A DNA stretch of 64,000 nucleotides from Rallus limicola (taxonomy: Eukaryota; Chordata; Aves; Gruiformes; Rallidae). This document shows positions 1 to 14,290 of this stretch, piece after piece. Every line of letters begins with the position of its first letter. Positions within the stretch are counted from its first letter, which is position 1. The stretch spans positions 55,056,179 through 55,120,178 of the forward strand of contig JAKCOZ010000003.1 in NCBI GenBank assembly GCA_022605955.1, given 5' to 3'. The notes under the pieces were generated by a model. It ran no database searches and was not told the origin of the DNA. It saw only the letters and a program-made list of their open reading frames with translations. Position numbers and translations under genes: made by a program.

Positions 1-691
1 AAGATATGCTCACAGTTGGCTCTGTAAATGTGCATATTCTCAGTGGGAGACATCCTTAAGGCCTGAAGCGGTCTTAGGAAAATATCAGTGCTTTCTGTGT
101 GTAAGAGTCTACCATATATGCATTCTTTGAAGGGTAAGAATGTATGCCTCTACATTTATAAAATGAATTAAATTCTGGGAAGGAAATTTTCCTGTTGATT
201 TCAGCTAGCCAGCCTGCAGCTAACTGAAATGTACATTTACATTACCTCTGGAGCTGTTCTGATCAGAAGGACGTTGCTGGTGTAATATTTGAAGACACGG
301 GACTTGCATAACTTTATCACTTAATACACTTATTGCATCAGCTAATCTTGTTGTCAGGCAGTGTAATTCCTATTTAGTTTTTTATCTTTCTGTCATACTT
401 TTCCCCTTAAAATTCAAGGGAAATAATAAATAACATGACAAATTGCCTGAAGAAGACAACCTTTCCCCTCAGAAACACAAATCAGATTGCACTGCTGTTT
501 CAATCACTTCAATAAGAAACACATGAAAATATAATGAAAAGATTTAAAAATTACATGTAGCAAGAAAGAAAAAATCCAGTATCAGCGTAAAGATTTTCTC
601 TTTGAAGAAACTAGAAAGTCTTTTTTTTTTCAGTGCCCATCATATTTTATATATTTGCTGACCAATATTATTATGTTTCCTTCCCATTTAG
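1..691 (+). other. HCN1: 3' end of an HCN1 intron (upstream of exon 6)
   Basis: AT-rich non-coding sequence leading to the branch and acceptor region of the 692 exon, with a T run at 621-630 and the pyrimidine-rich acceptor tract at 675-691. No exon, repeat family or RNA gene is recognisable. Confidence 0.85.
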
Positions 692-937
<246 letters not shown>

Positions 938-3900
938 TAGGAAAGAATGAATGATAACATTGGAGTGAATGCACTAGAACAAAACGTGTTCAGATATCAC
1001 GTCCATAGAGACATCTGAGTAAGTCTACTGTCTTTTGCCTAGACACGTCCAACTGCATTGTAGAGTGTACAGAATATTTCTGAATAAGGTATTCATAGTC
1101 TGCTAACTGTTCTGAGAATAGCTATTGAAGATACACCATGACCTTCCTGAATTTTGAAGTTATTTTCAATTAAGGGCACAATTATTTAACAGACAGTATT
1201 CACATAAAAATATAATAATTTGCATAGAAATTATATGGCTATTTAAAGGTAAAAAAATCTGATTCATTTTTGAAAGGGGATACATTTTTTTACTCTTAAA
1301 TTCTGAAAGTACTTTAAAATTTCACTATAAGAGCTACAAAATTCGGTAGTCCATAACAGGCCATTATTTAGATAGGATTTTTTTTTCAATATGTTACTAA
1401 TGCTTTTTCATTGGATTTTAGCAGACAGCAGTTTTTATCCTTCCAGTATATACTATGACAAATTGGACTCCCTATGTGACTAGATAGGTCTTTAAGAGAT
1501 ACATATTAATAAAAAACAGACGTGATTTTTAATCAAAATTAGATTAATCTGGTAATCCTAATGAAAAATAAATTTTCATTTAGATGAAGGCGTGTGAAAA
1601 TTTATATTTGGATGAAAGCAGTCTCTTTTTTACATATAATAATTTACCAGTATGTGAATGTTGTTCCTTCTGACTGCAAATTGTCTTTGTGCTGTCCGCT
1701 TTTTCAAGTAGCATCAAGGCTGGTTTCCAGAAGGTGATTGACCATTTGCGTGTACGGTTACAGTTACTTGGTCATTGTATTAATTTTCTGCTGAATCCCA
1801 TGAGTCATCCCAGAACTGAGTCAGAAATGTTCAGAAAATGTTCAATTGAGAGTCTAATCAGGGGCATTTAGCTGGTATACAGTAGTGGGAAGTGAATTGG
1901 GCTCAGTGTTTGAATTGGGCTATAGAGTTACTTAACTAATCCCATTTTAGAATAATATGCTAAAGCAACTCCTACTGATCTGGCCAGCAGGCCTTGTCAC
2001 TCTGCAGTAGCCTCTGCAAGGTGATTTGTACCAGTATTTGTAGAAGCACTTCAGTAAAGAGGTCTTGTGCTTATCCCATGGGCTTAAACCATAGATGCTG
2101 AAGACAGGAGATTAAGGAGAAAGAAAAGGTAAATGCTGAGGATGAAGACACAGAGCAACCTTGGTCTTGGTCTTCTCTATGCTTAGCAGTGCCCCAGTTT
2201 ATGAAAATGAGTTTGGAAGAGCCTGCATTCTGAATCTGGCCATAATACTCCTCTGAACCAGCAGAGGATCAGAGGAGATTGCACATGAAAGTATTTTACA
2301 TAACTGTCAGCCTGTTGTTGCAGTGCAAACGACTACTTAGCTCACCCTGTTCATCCATTACCCTTCTTAGCAGGAATGCAGACAAAAGTAAGCTATTTGC
2401 AATACCCAGACACCACAAGAACTTAATTACACTGCATACCAAAGCAGTTTTTCTCATCCAAACTGCAGCTGGGATGAGCCAAGGGATGCAGAAATGAGGG
2501 CAAATGCATCCAAAGCCTAGCAGCTGCTGGGGCAGGCGAAGATAATAGCTGCTGGTGGATGTAGCCTGGAGAGAGGACAGGACAGGACAGGGCAGAGGGA
2601 GAGAGAGAGAAGCTGAGCAAAGAAGTGCCCTAAAATCCAAAGTGTTTTAACAAATTACAATATAACATTGCGATTCCCAGAAGGGGATTTCAGACCCTGG
2701 AGAAGAATGACCTATTTGACTGCAGCTGAAAAGAGGAAACAAGTTGCACATGGGATAACTGTGATTTGAAAAGGTTTGGTTTGTCAAAGCAGAAAAAAAA
2801 TTAAATAATTATAATATTCTTTTCTCTTTGGAGAAGGAACTCTTTCCCTGAAATGTGTATCAGAATCTGAATAAAGCTTCCAGACCAAAGCAGACAGAAG
2901 AAATGTTGCACAGTGGAACAGTAACAAGCTGGAAGAATATGCCGTGTTCAAATCCTAGGAGCAATAAGCCTTTTTTAGCAAAATGGAGACGTGCAAAACT
3001 GAGGCTGAGATATCTTTTAAGAAGCTACAACTTATAACTTCAACTTCAACTGTATACCCCCCAGGTCTGACACAATAAATCACTATCAACAGTTATGCTC
3101 TCACAAGCGAGGAGGGAAGGCCACACAGGTGGGAGGGGTGTACCATGCCTAAATGGATCCTCTTTCAATTTTTAAGTGTCTTATGAATTGGAAGCTTCCA
3201 GTTCCAGCTCAGAGATACTGTTGGATGTCAGGTATGTCCCACAGCTGAGTTTTCTACAGGCTCTGGGGATATTTCTGAGGAGTCCCTGGAAAACCAGATT
3301 CACCTCCAGAATGCATGGATGGCTTCACCAACATCCTGCCTTGGACTTGAAAAACATTTATCAAACTTATGCTATGTTAAATATTTGGGTTTTTGCAATA
3401 TTGAATTAGTAGAAAGCTTCTGACACTGGAGTTGTGCGAGAACTAGAGTTTAGTGCGAAAACCAAAGTTTAAGAAACAAAGCAATGTCATCAGTATTTGG
3501 GAGATGCTTGCATGGAGACTGTTGGGAGAGTGAGAGCCTGGAATAGCAGAAGTGGCAGTAATAAAGAGAGGAAATAGCTGGAGGTTTGAATACTGAGATG
3601 CAGTCGAGCATTCAAATTCTTTTGCCTGATCTTTACTCTTCATTAAAATACAGGCTCCCTTATGGATTCAGGTGGTATAAGCCTCACATGAAACTAGATA
3701 AACCTTAGAATTGTTTGGAAATTCTTCTCAAAAAGTTTGCCTTGATAATTGTCAGTGGAATAGATTAATTAAGCTAAACTTCACCTCTGCTTTATGTTAT
3801 CTGTTGGTATTTGAGGGTGGTGCAGATTACTCTAGAAAGCCCTCCATAGATCTAGGCTTGATTACCTTGTCTGTCTGTTACCTCATATGTGCTCACTGGT

Positions 3901-6900
3901 TTCTCCTTTCTGGGAGTGGAAAAGTACAAGACAGTAACTGCAGGTATCTTGTGGCTTGTTTTTTTGGTCTTCCTGTGGGAAGAGCATCCTATCCCTTAAC
4001 CTTCATGTGTGTTCATAAATCTAAGCTTCTTGAACTTTGTGTGCAGGAACATTACATACCCCAGCAGCACTCAGGGTGCTAATTTAACCCCAAGGGGTTT
4101 TTTTTGACTGTTGATTGAAGGATATTTTCATCCTATGTATCTACTCCAAATACTAGTAGGAGTTTCAAAGTGAGTTCTGGTACTACATTTTTCCCTAGGC
4201 CATGTACCCCCTTCACCCTCACCCCCATTCCCTCTTTGACAAAATACACAAAATGTGCAAGGAAGGATGTAAGAAGTAGAGATTGTTCTACATTCCCTTG
4301 CATCGGCAGTCAACATATGAAAAAAAGCAATATCCCCCAATTATTAGATGATTAATATGTTCAGAAAAAAGTGTGATTTGAGGTCAACCATGTTCTTTGA
4401 AACATTATAATAATGGCTCCAGAGGAAGTGTTTGAAAGAGAGTGCCATAAATTATATCTTTAGTGGACATGTATCAGAGGGTGGATTCGGGACAATCAAT
4501 TTTCCTTCACCTTTTACTGGCATTTAAAGAAAACAGTAAATTATATTGCCTCAATTTAGAATCCCCGTGTTCACATGGTGTGCCGGTGTGAGTTTTTATA
4601 GAAGGGACAGGAATTAGGCAATGAAGAATACTTGCAGCTAATTTTCACTATATTGTGCAATTATATAGTCATTTCTATATCAGTGAAATCATGTAAGCCA
4701 CAGGTACCAGTGGAGAATTCTAGGATCTTAATATTCTGTAGCTGCTTTCACTGGATTCTCTGGGATCATATCTTGTTATTTTTGAGGAAATGGAGCAATA
4801 GCATTTTTTCCTAAATATCTGGATTTTTTTAATGTGTTTCTTCACTTGTTCCTCCTGTTTTCTGAAATGTCTTCCAGCTTCCCATTGCGAGGAATGGAAT
4901 TGCTGCTACTTTCAGCAAAGCAGTAAATGCATCTTTTCTCATTACAAATAAAAGAGAAAGTTCTCCCACTGAGACTGACACAGTTTTTATACAAAGGGAA
5001 GCAAGGTTGTCCTCAGTGAAATGTATGACCTTCTCCTTCTAGCTGCTTCTGTAGGATGGGCAGGGAGGGTAAAATGTGAATGAAGAAGGCCAGGACATTG
5101 TGGACAGTCAGGGCTATGTTAACATACAGGACAAAACCATAAGGAAGGTGAGAAGAGTGTGAGTAACAAGGTGAAGATCAACAGAGAGAGGACTGTGTGG
5201 GTAGGAGTCAGGTTGTGAGTGGTGCAAAGAAACATGAAACAAACTGAGTACATGCAAATGCAAATGTCGTGTGCATGAGATTGATGGATGGGAAGAAAAT
5301 TCAAGGGGTGAGTGCACATCTGGACAAGACTAAAGCAGTCTTCAGCATCTGGAAAGGAGTGGGAAGATGCTTACATCCATCCCTTTTGAATGGCAAGTAG
5401 GAAAACCTGACTGCACGTGTTTGTTGCTAAGTTGAATTGCAAGCTTGAGATGAGCACACTTAGACAGTTGAATTCAGCCTTACTAGGATGGAGATTTAAT
5501 GTAAATAATTCTGTTTTTAAGAAGTTATGATAGCTAAATTTTATTTTTTTTTTTGCTCATCTGGTCAGTGTTTTGAATATCTGCAGTTTGCAAAATGTAG
5601 AGTCTTTGTCAAGTATACAACAGTGGAGAATGAAAGCTCCTCACATTTTTGTCAGTTTCAGTGCATATTTTTCTTTCTCTTCTTTAATACCTTTTTGGTT
5701 CAAATTCACTTATGCACATGTTTCTGACCTACTTCTGAGTACCAGGTGATTGTGTTAGGTGTTATTCAAAGGCTTCTTGTGATAGGAGGTATTAGAGATC
5801 AGATTGCATATTTCTTCCTCAGTAGCCACTTAAAGTTTGCAAAACCCAAAGATTTTGAAGTCTTTACAGATGAAGCACAAGACTATGTCTTTTGTTTATG
5901 GCAAAGCATAATTCCTCATTTGCTGAAGCTTTACAGAGCAGAAATATTAATCTATCTCATGAACCTAATACTAAATTACATTATTTCAGTACACATTGGT
6001 ATGAACAGGTGTAATTGTTGCTACAATGTAATTCTGATTTTCTCTGGAGTAAATGATAGGAGAATCACTGCATAGTAATATTATATATGTTGGTGATTGA
6101 AAATGTCTCATGATTAATAATAACAACAAACACGCAGGAATGGATTAAACTAAAGAGAAGTTTGCTTTGGTAAAAGAAGTCCTATCAGATTCCTTCCTCT
6201 TACTCAGTTGGAACCACGTGGTTCCTTAGGGCTCCTTTAGTAACCACAAGGAGATCGGGCTTTGAATGTTCTCTTTTCCTTCTGGAAAGGCCTTTTCCTC
6301 CCTGATGCCTTGTGACCCTCCACTTGCATACCACTAACCAGTTTGGTAGTGTTCACATGCACTCTGCTAAAGACTGCAAGCTGCTGCTTGGGAGAAAAAA
6401 GCAGAAAAGCAGCATTTTTTCATTTTTTCATTTTATAACTTGTATCAGATTGTCACCCCTGAAAACATAAAGGTTAAAGTTATCCCAAAGCTACTGCAGA
6501 GCATGAGCGGGAGTGGTTTCATGATGTCCTGTTCCCCTTCAGCTGCCAGCCCCGTGCAGTCACAGGAAATACTCTGGGCATGCAGTTTTGATCCAGCCAA
6601 GGATGTGCTGAACTGCTTCTGTGCTTAACCCATGTGTGAGAGTGGGGCTGACATGCCCTCGCAGAGAAAAAGAAAAGAATAAATCCAGCACTACCCAACC
6701 AGTAAGGTTCAGTTCACCTTATTAAAAGGAGGATTTGTGGAAACATGTTCTCTTACTTTGTTTGCTGTCTTGCTTGTGGACAGAGGACTGATTGTTCACT
6801 GTGGTGGCTTCCTGCTCTTGATGTAGTCACTGGCAAAATTACTCTCAGCCTTAAAAGACACAAGACTTATATCCCTGCTATCTTTTCTTTTCTCCATCTG

Positions 6901-7297
6901 TTTTCCCACCTGTGTTTACACAGGCTTTCCTTCTTTCAGAGACCCAGACGTCTGTTGTAGGAAATTATAACGCCTTTCTGTTTTCAACAGATACTGGTTT
7001 AGAGCTGAAGGAATGTCGATATTGCTAAGGAAATCCAAACTGAGTGAGTAGGAAGTGCAGGTATATTTTTGTGAATTAGGTCAGGGGGCCCCATAGAGAT
7101 TTCACCGTGTTTGCAGTGGGAGGGAGTTTCCTAGTTTCAGAAGGTAAGTTGGAAATAATTCCTGGTAACCAGTTTGTGTTCTGTCCATTGCAGTTCCCCC
7201 TCCACATTGTTTTTTTCTGCTTTCCCCCCTCATTGAGAATCCCAGTATTATTGTGCCACTTTGAGTCATTCAGTGAATACATCTGTAGACTAGCTTG

Positions 7298-7530
7298 AGA
7301 TACAAGGAAGAAATTCTTCCCTGTGAGGGCAACGAGGCCCTGGCCCAGGCTGCCCAGAGAAGCTGTGGCTGCCCCTTCCCTGGCAAAGGTCATGGCCAGG
7401 TTGGATGGAGCTTTGGACACCCTAGTCTGGTAGAGGGTGCCCCTGCCCATGACAGGGATGTTGGGACTAGATGGTCATTGGAGTTCCTTCCAACCCAAAC
7501 CAGTCTGTGGTTTTGTGGGTCTGTGATTCT
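7298..7530 (+). mobile_element. CR1 LINE, 5'-truncated 3' end
   Basis: This is the typical CR1 3' tail: ggaagaaattcttccctgtg, then caggctgcccagagaagctg, ggttggatggagctttgg, and a terminus resembling cttccaacccaaacc followed by gtgattct. About 230 bp remain. It codes for nothing useful and lies sense within the HCN1 intron. Confidence 0.93.
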
Positions 7531-10500
7531 AACTAAAACTAATATTGCTTAAAATTATTTTTTCTCTGAGTTTTCCATGCTAAACATGAAAAAGAGCACA
7601 TTATTTTTTTTTAAACTCTTTTCATGATATATACATGAGAGTTGCAGTGTGTGCATATGAATATGAAAATGTAACAGTCTATCTCTTGCATTGTAATGAG
7701 AAAAATACATGTTTTATTTTACTTATTCAAAGGCAGATATCACTAACTGTGCTATCATCTAGCAAAATTATATATAAATCAGATTTTCATCCTCATCTTT
7801 CCAGAATAGTCCCAGAGACATATTATGGCATCTTTTCTTTTTCAGTTTATATTTTATAACATGTAGTTCATGGAATGCTTTAGATTTTTAAATGTTTCAT
7901 TTCACTTAAATTATTTAATACTGTTTTAACAGTTATTCTTCCACTCTTAAAATTCTAATAAATTGTGTCTTGCATTTGCTTCAGCTTGTAGAAGGCAAAT
8001 TAGACAGAACTTCTTTGACCTACCTATTATTTATGGAGCTTTACCCCATTTTGGAACAGCAACTGTCAGTATATTTTAGCCCAGTGCAGTGGAAAATAAT
8101 ACCATGGGAAATGTTGAGTCACTTTAGATTACATTTTGCCACTTATTTTTTGCTGGGTACACTCTAGGTACTTCCTTTTGATAGACTACTTTTGAAGATT
8201 TGCAGTGTTATACTGATTATAAATAGAGAAAGTGCTGTTAAAGTTCCTGACTGCTCTCTGCTTCACACCTGGAGAATATGATATGGTATGATATACAGCT
8301 TTACCTTGTGCAAAAATACTGTATATGGCTGCTCCTTATTGAAAGTGGTGAGTTAAGTCTCTCCATACCTGTACTCCAATCCAAGCAATTCATTGTAAGT
8401 AGTCTCCCTGAGCCATGATTATTCACATTCTTAATGGCAAGTATGCAATTAAATGCATTAAGGGAGCAGGATCTATGGATCTCCTTGCCACCTCATTTGT
8501 AAAATACAGGTGGTCAGTGTAGAACATCATTCTGAAAGTATTGTCAACAGTAGGTTCTAAAAATGAACTGTCCTTTTGGCAGAGACTAGTCTGCCATTTT
8601 GCCATCACATTTCCTCATGATACGCCATGATTTCTAGTTCTGCGTGGTGTTTTCCTTTTGACACCACACTTCATAAAGAAAATGACAATCAGCCAGAAAA
8701 ACTTCTTGATATTCATACAGAATATTCATTTTAAAAGTCTTAAGAGACTTTTAAAGAAGGTGATAGAATTAAAATAAATGACTCTGTGATGCTAAAAGGT
8801 AGAAGTGGGTTTGTTTCTGTTAATTACAGGAGTAATTAATTTAGGTGTTTTATTAATTAGGAAATGTAAATATAAATTCAGCAATTTTAATAGTAAAAAT
8901 CCATGTAGTAACTGTCACTATCTAAATAACAGTCTAAAAAATTTTAATTCTCAATCTGTGAATTTTTGAACAATGTAATTTTTTTATTAGAGGTTGCATT
9001 AAAAAAAACAAACACAAGCAAAATATCATATCAGCTATGGCTTGGAAGTATGAGATGGCCAGCACAGACAAACCAGAAAATTATTTTACAAGTACCTTCA
9101 ATTTTACACAGTAGAATTTAAACTAAATATTTGAGCTTAGATTAAATATTTAATCTAAATATTTAATTCAGAACTGACAGTCTCATATAATTTGTTTAAT
9201 AATTTAATGGGAAAAAAAATGAAGTGCAATATTTTTACAGTCCACTTAAATTCAAGTTGAATAGTTTAATTTGTAACTGTTATTGTTTGCCAAACTCAAG
9301 ATGACAAGAGCATAATGCTGAATACAGAAGCTATGAAATAGATTTTTTCATCAGGGATTAGGCATCCATTTGAATAAAAGTAAGGATAAATGAATGACAC
9401 AAAATGTCTTTTGGCCTTTGACCCAGCCAGTATAACACTATAGCTGTACTTAGGTACATTATCTTAGAATCTAAGCTGCTTTTTTTTTTTTTTTTAAGAA
9501 CATAAAATTAACATCAGCTATATTATGAGATTTTGTGATATAATAAATAGACTGTTTTAGTCTCCCTTGGTAGAAAGAGCACTTGAATAAAAGAGAATTA
9601 AATGTATGGATGCTCTCTTATAAATAACATTGAAGACAACATAAGGACTTACATTTCTATTCTATATTATGATCCAGGTTTCTGTTCTGTTAAACAGAGG
9701 TTTCTCAGAAGAGCTGAGTTAACAATAGAAAACGGGGAGGATGTAAGAAATGTTACTGGACTCTGTTTTGTCATGAAAACTTGGCCACAGCCATTTTCAG
9801 TAGCTTCAGACAGGAAAAAGACACATCAGGATGGAACATAAAATGTCTCTGGGCAGATAACATGCCACTTTTTTTTAAGCCAGTTGTACTCTAGGCATGT
9901 ATATTTGGCTGTCTTGATGTATAAGTAACTACAGCGTTCTCATGACATTTCTGAAAATAATTAAAATATATGGTCAATATATATTACACATATTACATTG
10001 AATTATGTCCATTAACTTTACAGGAAATATGAGTACTCCAAAACATCCAGTTATATATCAGTCTTGTAAAAAAATTGTAAAAGTCATTAAAGAATGGCTA
10101 AAATTGATTGATTTATTGCATCCAAATGTGCCTTGAAAGCTACTATATGCCCTAAACAGCTTTTTTCCTATCAACATTTATTTATATCACAGTAGATAAT
10201 ATTTTAAAAAATCTATCAAATTGTTTTAATGAATTTCACATGGAAATAAAGAGGTCTGCTCTCAGTAAGTCTCAAAATATCTGCATTAGTAGCTTGTAGT
10301 CACTGCTTTTCTCAGAGCTGCTCTGAAGTTGAGCATTAAGCTTAATTCAAGAAAATGGACTATTAAGAACAATAGTTGTTTCAAGAAGCAGACTTCACTT
10401 AAGTAAGTGGCATAAAAGACAAATTTGGGACAAAGAAAGGCGGGCATTTTATATCGATATGATTTTTTTGTTTAATAAACATTTTCTATAAATCCTATCA

Positions 10501-13500
10501 AAGTTTGGGTCAATGAAAGTTAAGCAATTATTTTGAAAGAATAATTTTCCCCTGGGAAATTTGGGGTAATTGCAATGAAATAAATTTACTTTTCTGACAA
10601 TTAGAAATACTAATAGAAAAAACCCCAAACATTTGTCACATATATATGTATGTATACATTTGTATGTGTGTATATACATTTATGTATTTATATATACACA
10701 CAAAGGTTAAGCAAATGAAGCCTTAGGAAGAAGACCTTTAGGGGAGATGGTACTGGACAAAATACCGAAAAAAACCTGATCATCTTTCCATGTTTTACCT
10801 GTATTTTAGATCATAAAAATGGTTATAAACTGTTCATCATGGATACCTGTCTCCTGTCTCAGAATGGCTTTGGAGACAAACCATCGTTTTTCCAGTTGGG
10901 ATTGTGTCCGCAAGGATAGCTTTCTGGATGAAAGGGACTCGTGAAATGCTGTTTATGGGGGTGCTGCTATCATCTGCTTCTTTTTTCTAATGATAATTCC
11001 CTGCCTTAAGAAGATTAAAATCCCTAATATTACTGTGGGCCATTACACTGGTATCTTGTCATCCTCAGACATTGAAGAAAAGACTCTTTCCAGTCTCCAT
11101 TGCTTTATTTTCTTTTCTTCTGATAGAAGATGTGATAGATATGGGACATCTTCATGATGGAGAAATTATCCCAGCCAGTAAAGGTGCTGGAAAGCAGGGA
11201 ATTATATTTGCAAACAGGAACCATGTCTGTAACTTGCAGTAAGGTGACAGTTCCACAGGTCAGTAAGCCTGAGTCTCTAGCTTGCTGAATGAAATTTTTT
11301 TTTTTCATTTTTAATACATATATTAATAGGTATGTAATTCAAGTTTTTTCTCATTTATTCTGTTTAAAAAAAAAGTGACAATTTCAACCTTGCTAGTTAG
11401 GGTAAATGTTCTATTTCTTTTATTTGTTCAATAAAATAAAATAAATTTATAAAATAATTAAAAATGTGAATATGCTAAGAGCTCACATATCAGGGTCTTT
11501 AAAGCCAGAAATTTCAAATTACTATATACAGCCAATAAAAATATGAAATAAACTAACCTGTTCGGGTTTTGGTTTCCTTTTTGGTTTTTTTCCCAATATA
11601 TAAATTATGTTTGGATAAACAGTTCAAAAAGTGACAGGATTCTGAAACAGGCATTAAAGAAGTCCATTTGGAACCTTTCATTGTAATTGTCCATTTTCAG
11701 TTGCTCTTCAAACTTGTAACTACTGAGCAGTGTATCCAGGCCTCCTCCAGGAACTCTCTGTCCTGTTGATGCACCCAGATATCTGAAAGCAACTTTGCAG
11801 ACAATTGTGGCTGGCATTTTTAAAATGAAGAGGTCTTGCAGGCATTGTCTGCTATTGCTTGCTCTGAAAAGCTCAAACTGTCTTGTCTGCAATTCCATTT
11901 TTACTGTAAATAAGGTGGGAAAAGGTGTAATTTTTGTGTGGCTTTCTTTTGACTGTCCAAATTACAAACTTGGCTTTAAAAGTCAGTAATTGTCTCCATT
12001 TTCCTTCATCCTTAACTTCTATTCTTTGCTGCAGGAATGTTCCTATTGAACAGTGAATATATTTTAAGGTTTTTTAAATTTAGCACTGAATTCAGAGCTT
12101 AGTGTTACCAGAGCTTTTTATTTCCAGCCATTCCATAAATCTGCGTTTGGGAGATACCCAGATTTTCTCCAATTGTGACTAATGTGAATGTGCATACTGT
12201 TTTGCAAAAGAACTGCAAAATTAAATCTGCATAACTATATGGAATAGCATTTCATATCTGTTTTTATCTTTTAGAAGATAGATTACTGAGACTCATTTAA
12301 TTGGTACATTCTGATTGATCACAAGACCTGGTGCTGTTCATTTTAGTATCTGTAACAAAAAGCAGCATTACTCTGGGTTTTCCATTTTGTGCACTAGTGA
12401 TAACATATTGAAAGATAAAAAGAATACACTGACAAGATAGGAGAAAAATTATAGATAGATGCATTTGATATTCTTCAGAGTTTAAGAAAAAGCAGACAGA
12501 AATGCAGAAGTATATGTTAACGTGATCACATTTTTATCATATGAAAGACCTTTCCATGTTTTCTGGTCAATTTGGAATTGGGAAGTCTTTACATTTCAGC
12601 ATGAATGGGATATCTACAAGCTTGCTGGCTTATTTGTTTATTTATTTTAACTGCTTTACGTTTATATCATCCCTTCCTAAGGAAAAAACACATCACTCAC
12701 ATTACCTGTCAAAAAGCTGGGAGCAGAGTGCCCCAAGCTGAAGGTCCCTTCCTGTCACTGGCACACTAGGAAAGGGCTAGTTTCTGGTCAGTGGACAGCA
12801 TCAGTAGCTTGAAGGAAATGAAGAACTGTTGATCTTTGCACCATGCCAAAGACTTGCTGTTACGAAGAGTTATGTTGGAAAACAAGAATAACCTAAGCCT
12901 GATAGTTCTGGGAAAAGCTCTGAAGACTATCGGTAGATGCAAAGAGCTTTTACACATTTATTATACACATTGTGTGTAATAGTTCAGTAAATCATTGCTC
13001 TCTGTAAATAAACAATGTTCTAATCCACTGGCCCATTCTCATAAAACATTCCCAAATACGTTGGACCAGCTGATCTAAGTCTTTGATTTGCTTTGATTTT
13101 CCTGGGCGGCTGAAACTAACCAGATGGCCTGAGTAGCTGCTTGCCCATTTGCATAGCCATGTATATGTCTGCTACAAGATGAAACAAGTTGCCTGCTGAG
13201 GAAGTGAAGCAATCGTCAGCTGTCCTCAGCTGGAAGGACATTTCATTAGGTCCTATAATGTTCAATCTGACAGATGATGGGAAATCTGTTGCCACTTTGG
13301 AAGGGAACAGAGCACTTAATAAACTGCTGTAGTTGAGAAATGAATAGTAACTGCTAATGATTTTTATTTTATTTTTATGTGGAGAGCACTATATGGCCAA
13401 AACACTAATTAACTTAATTCATCACTACAAAAAAGTAATTCCTGCACCGAGTAAAGTGAACTTTGCTTTAATTCTGGTCTTCGTGTCCTTGCAAATAAAA

Positions 13501-13760
13501 AAGCTGTGCATATGATAATAATTCATTATATTCATTTTTTACACGTTAGTATAGATCATCCTGAGCTAAGAAATATTTTTCCATGGAGAGGGGACCAGTT
13601 TGGTGTCCTTAAATGAGCCAGCTAACTGCTGGACTCATAAGTAGCTGCTGTTCCCTTTGTCAGCACAGTGTAGCTCTTGGTGGACATGCTTTGCTGCAAG
13701 GCAAATTTATATCGTTACTTTGATTTTTAAAGTTTTTCAATCTCTTTTCAAATGTTAATC

Positions 13761-13892
13761 AGAATTACAGACTGATTTGGGTTGGAAGGGACTCCGAAGA
13801 TCACCTAGTCCCACCCCTCTGCCATGGGCAGGGACACCCTCCACTAGACCAGGTTACCCAAAGCCCCATCCAACCTGGCCTCAAACACTAGT
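13761..13892 (-). mobile_element. CR1 LINE, 5'-truncated 3' end (antisense)
   Basis: Read on the minus strand, this is the last about 130 bp of CR1. On the + strand it shows gggttggaagggactccgaa, gatcacctagtcccacccct, ctgccatgggcagggacacc and aagccccatccaacctggcc, all standard CR1 tail phrases. It is inserted in the HCN1 intron. Confidence 0.92.
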
Positions 13893-14216
13893 GGGATATA
13901 AAAAGATAGGTCATTACATCTTGAGTACAGTGTATGTGAAAATCAAACTGACATTAAAGGATAAGTGCTGCACTGTCACTAAACTGTATTGCCTCCTGGA
14001 ATAAAAAAAGGGTCTTATTAGATATGAATGAAGTGGAAAGAGGAAATTATAGCTACAGGAGCCAGTCCATCTACCCATGTAGTGTTCTGTCTTACTAATG
14101 CAGTAATAAAATGTAATCCACTTATCTCCAGATTCATGAGATATAGATACAGGTAATCTTCTTTAGAAATTTGTGGTGTCACAAAAACTGAACCTGATGC
14201 TTATACTGAAATACTG

Positions 14217-14290
14217 TCATAGAATTTAAGATAATTAAGCCCAACTGTTAGCCTAACACTGCCAAGTTCACCACTAAATGTCCCATGTAT
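14217..14290 (-). mobile_element. Old CR1 3' end fragment (antisense, about 75 bp)
   Basis: The words catagaattta..gataattaagcccaactg and cctaacactgccaagttcac match the antisense tail of a CR1 subfamily that carries 'ccaactgttaacctaacactgccaagtccaccactaaa', recalled in part. It is more decayed than the copy 330 bp to the left. Confidence 0.6.

Noticed and set aside
3711..4082. 123-codon open frame in the HCN1 intron
   Set aside because: No splice sites or family resemblance. Cys/Leu-rich composition is typical of chance frames, and it lies within an intron.
5746..6075. 109-codon open frame in the HCN1 intron
   Set aside because: Hydrophobic chance frame in AT-rich DNA without recognisable domain or splice context.
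7076..7450. 124-codon minus-strand frame
   Set aside because: Partly the complement of a CR1 3' end; the remainder shows no similarity.
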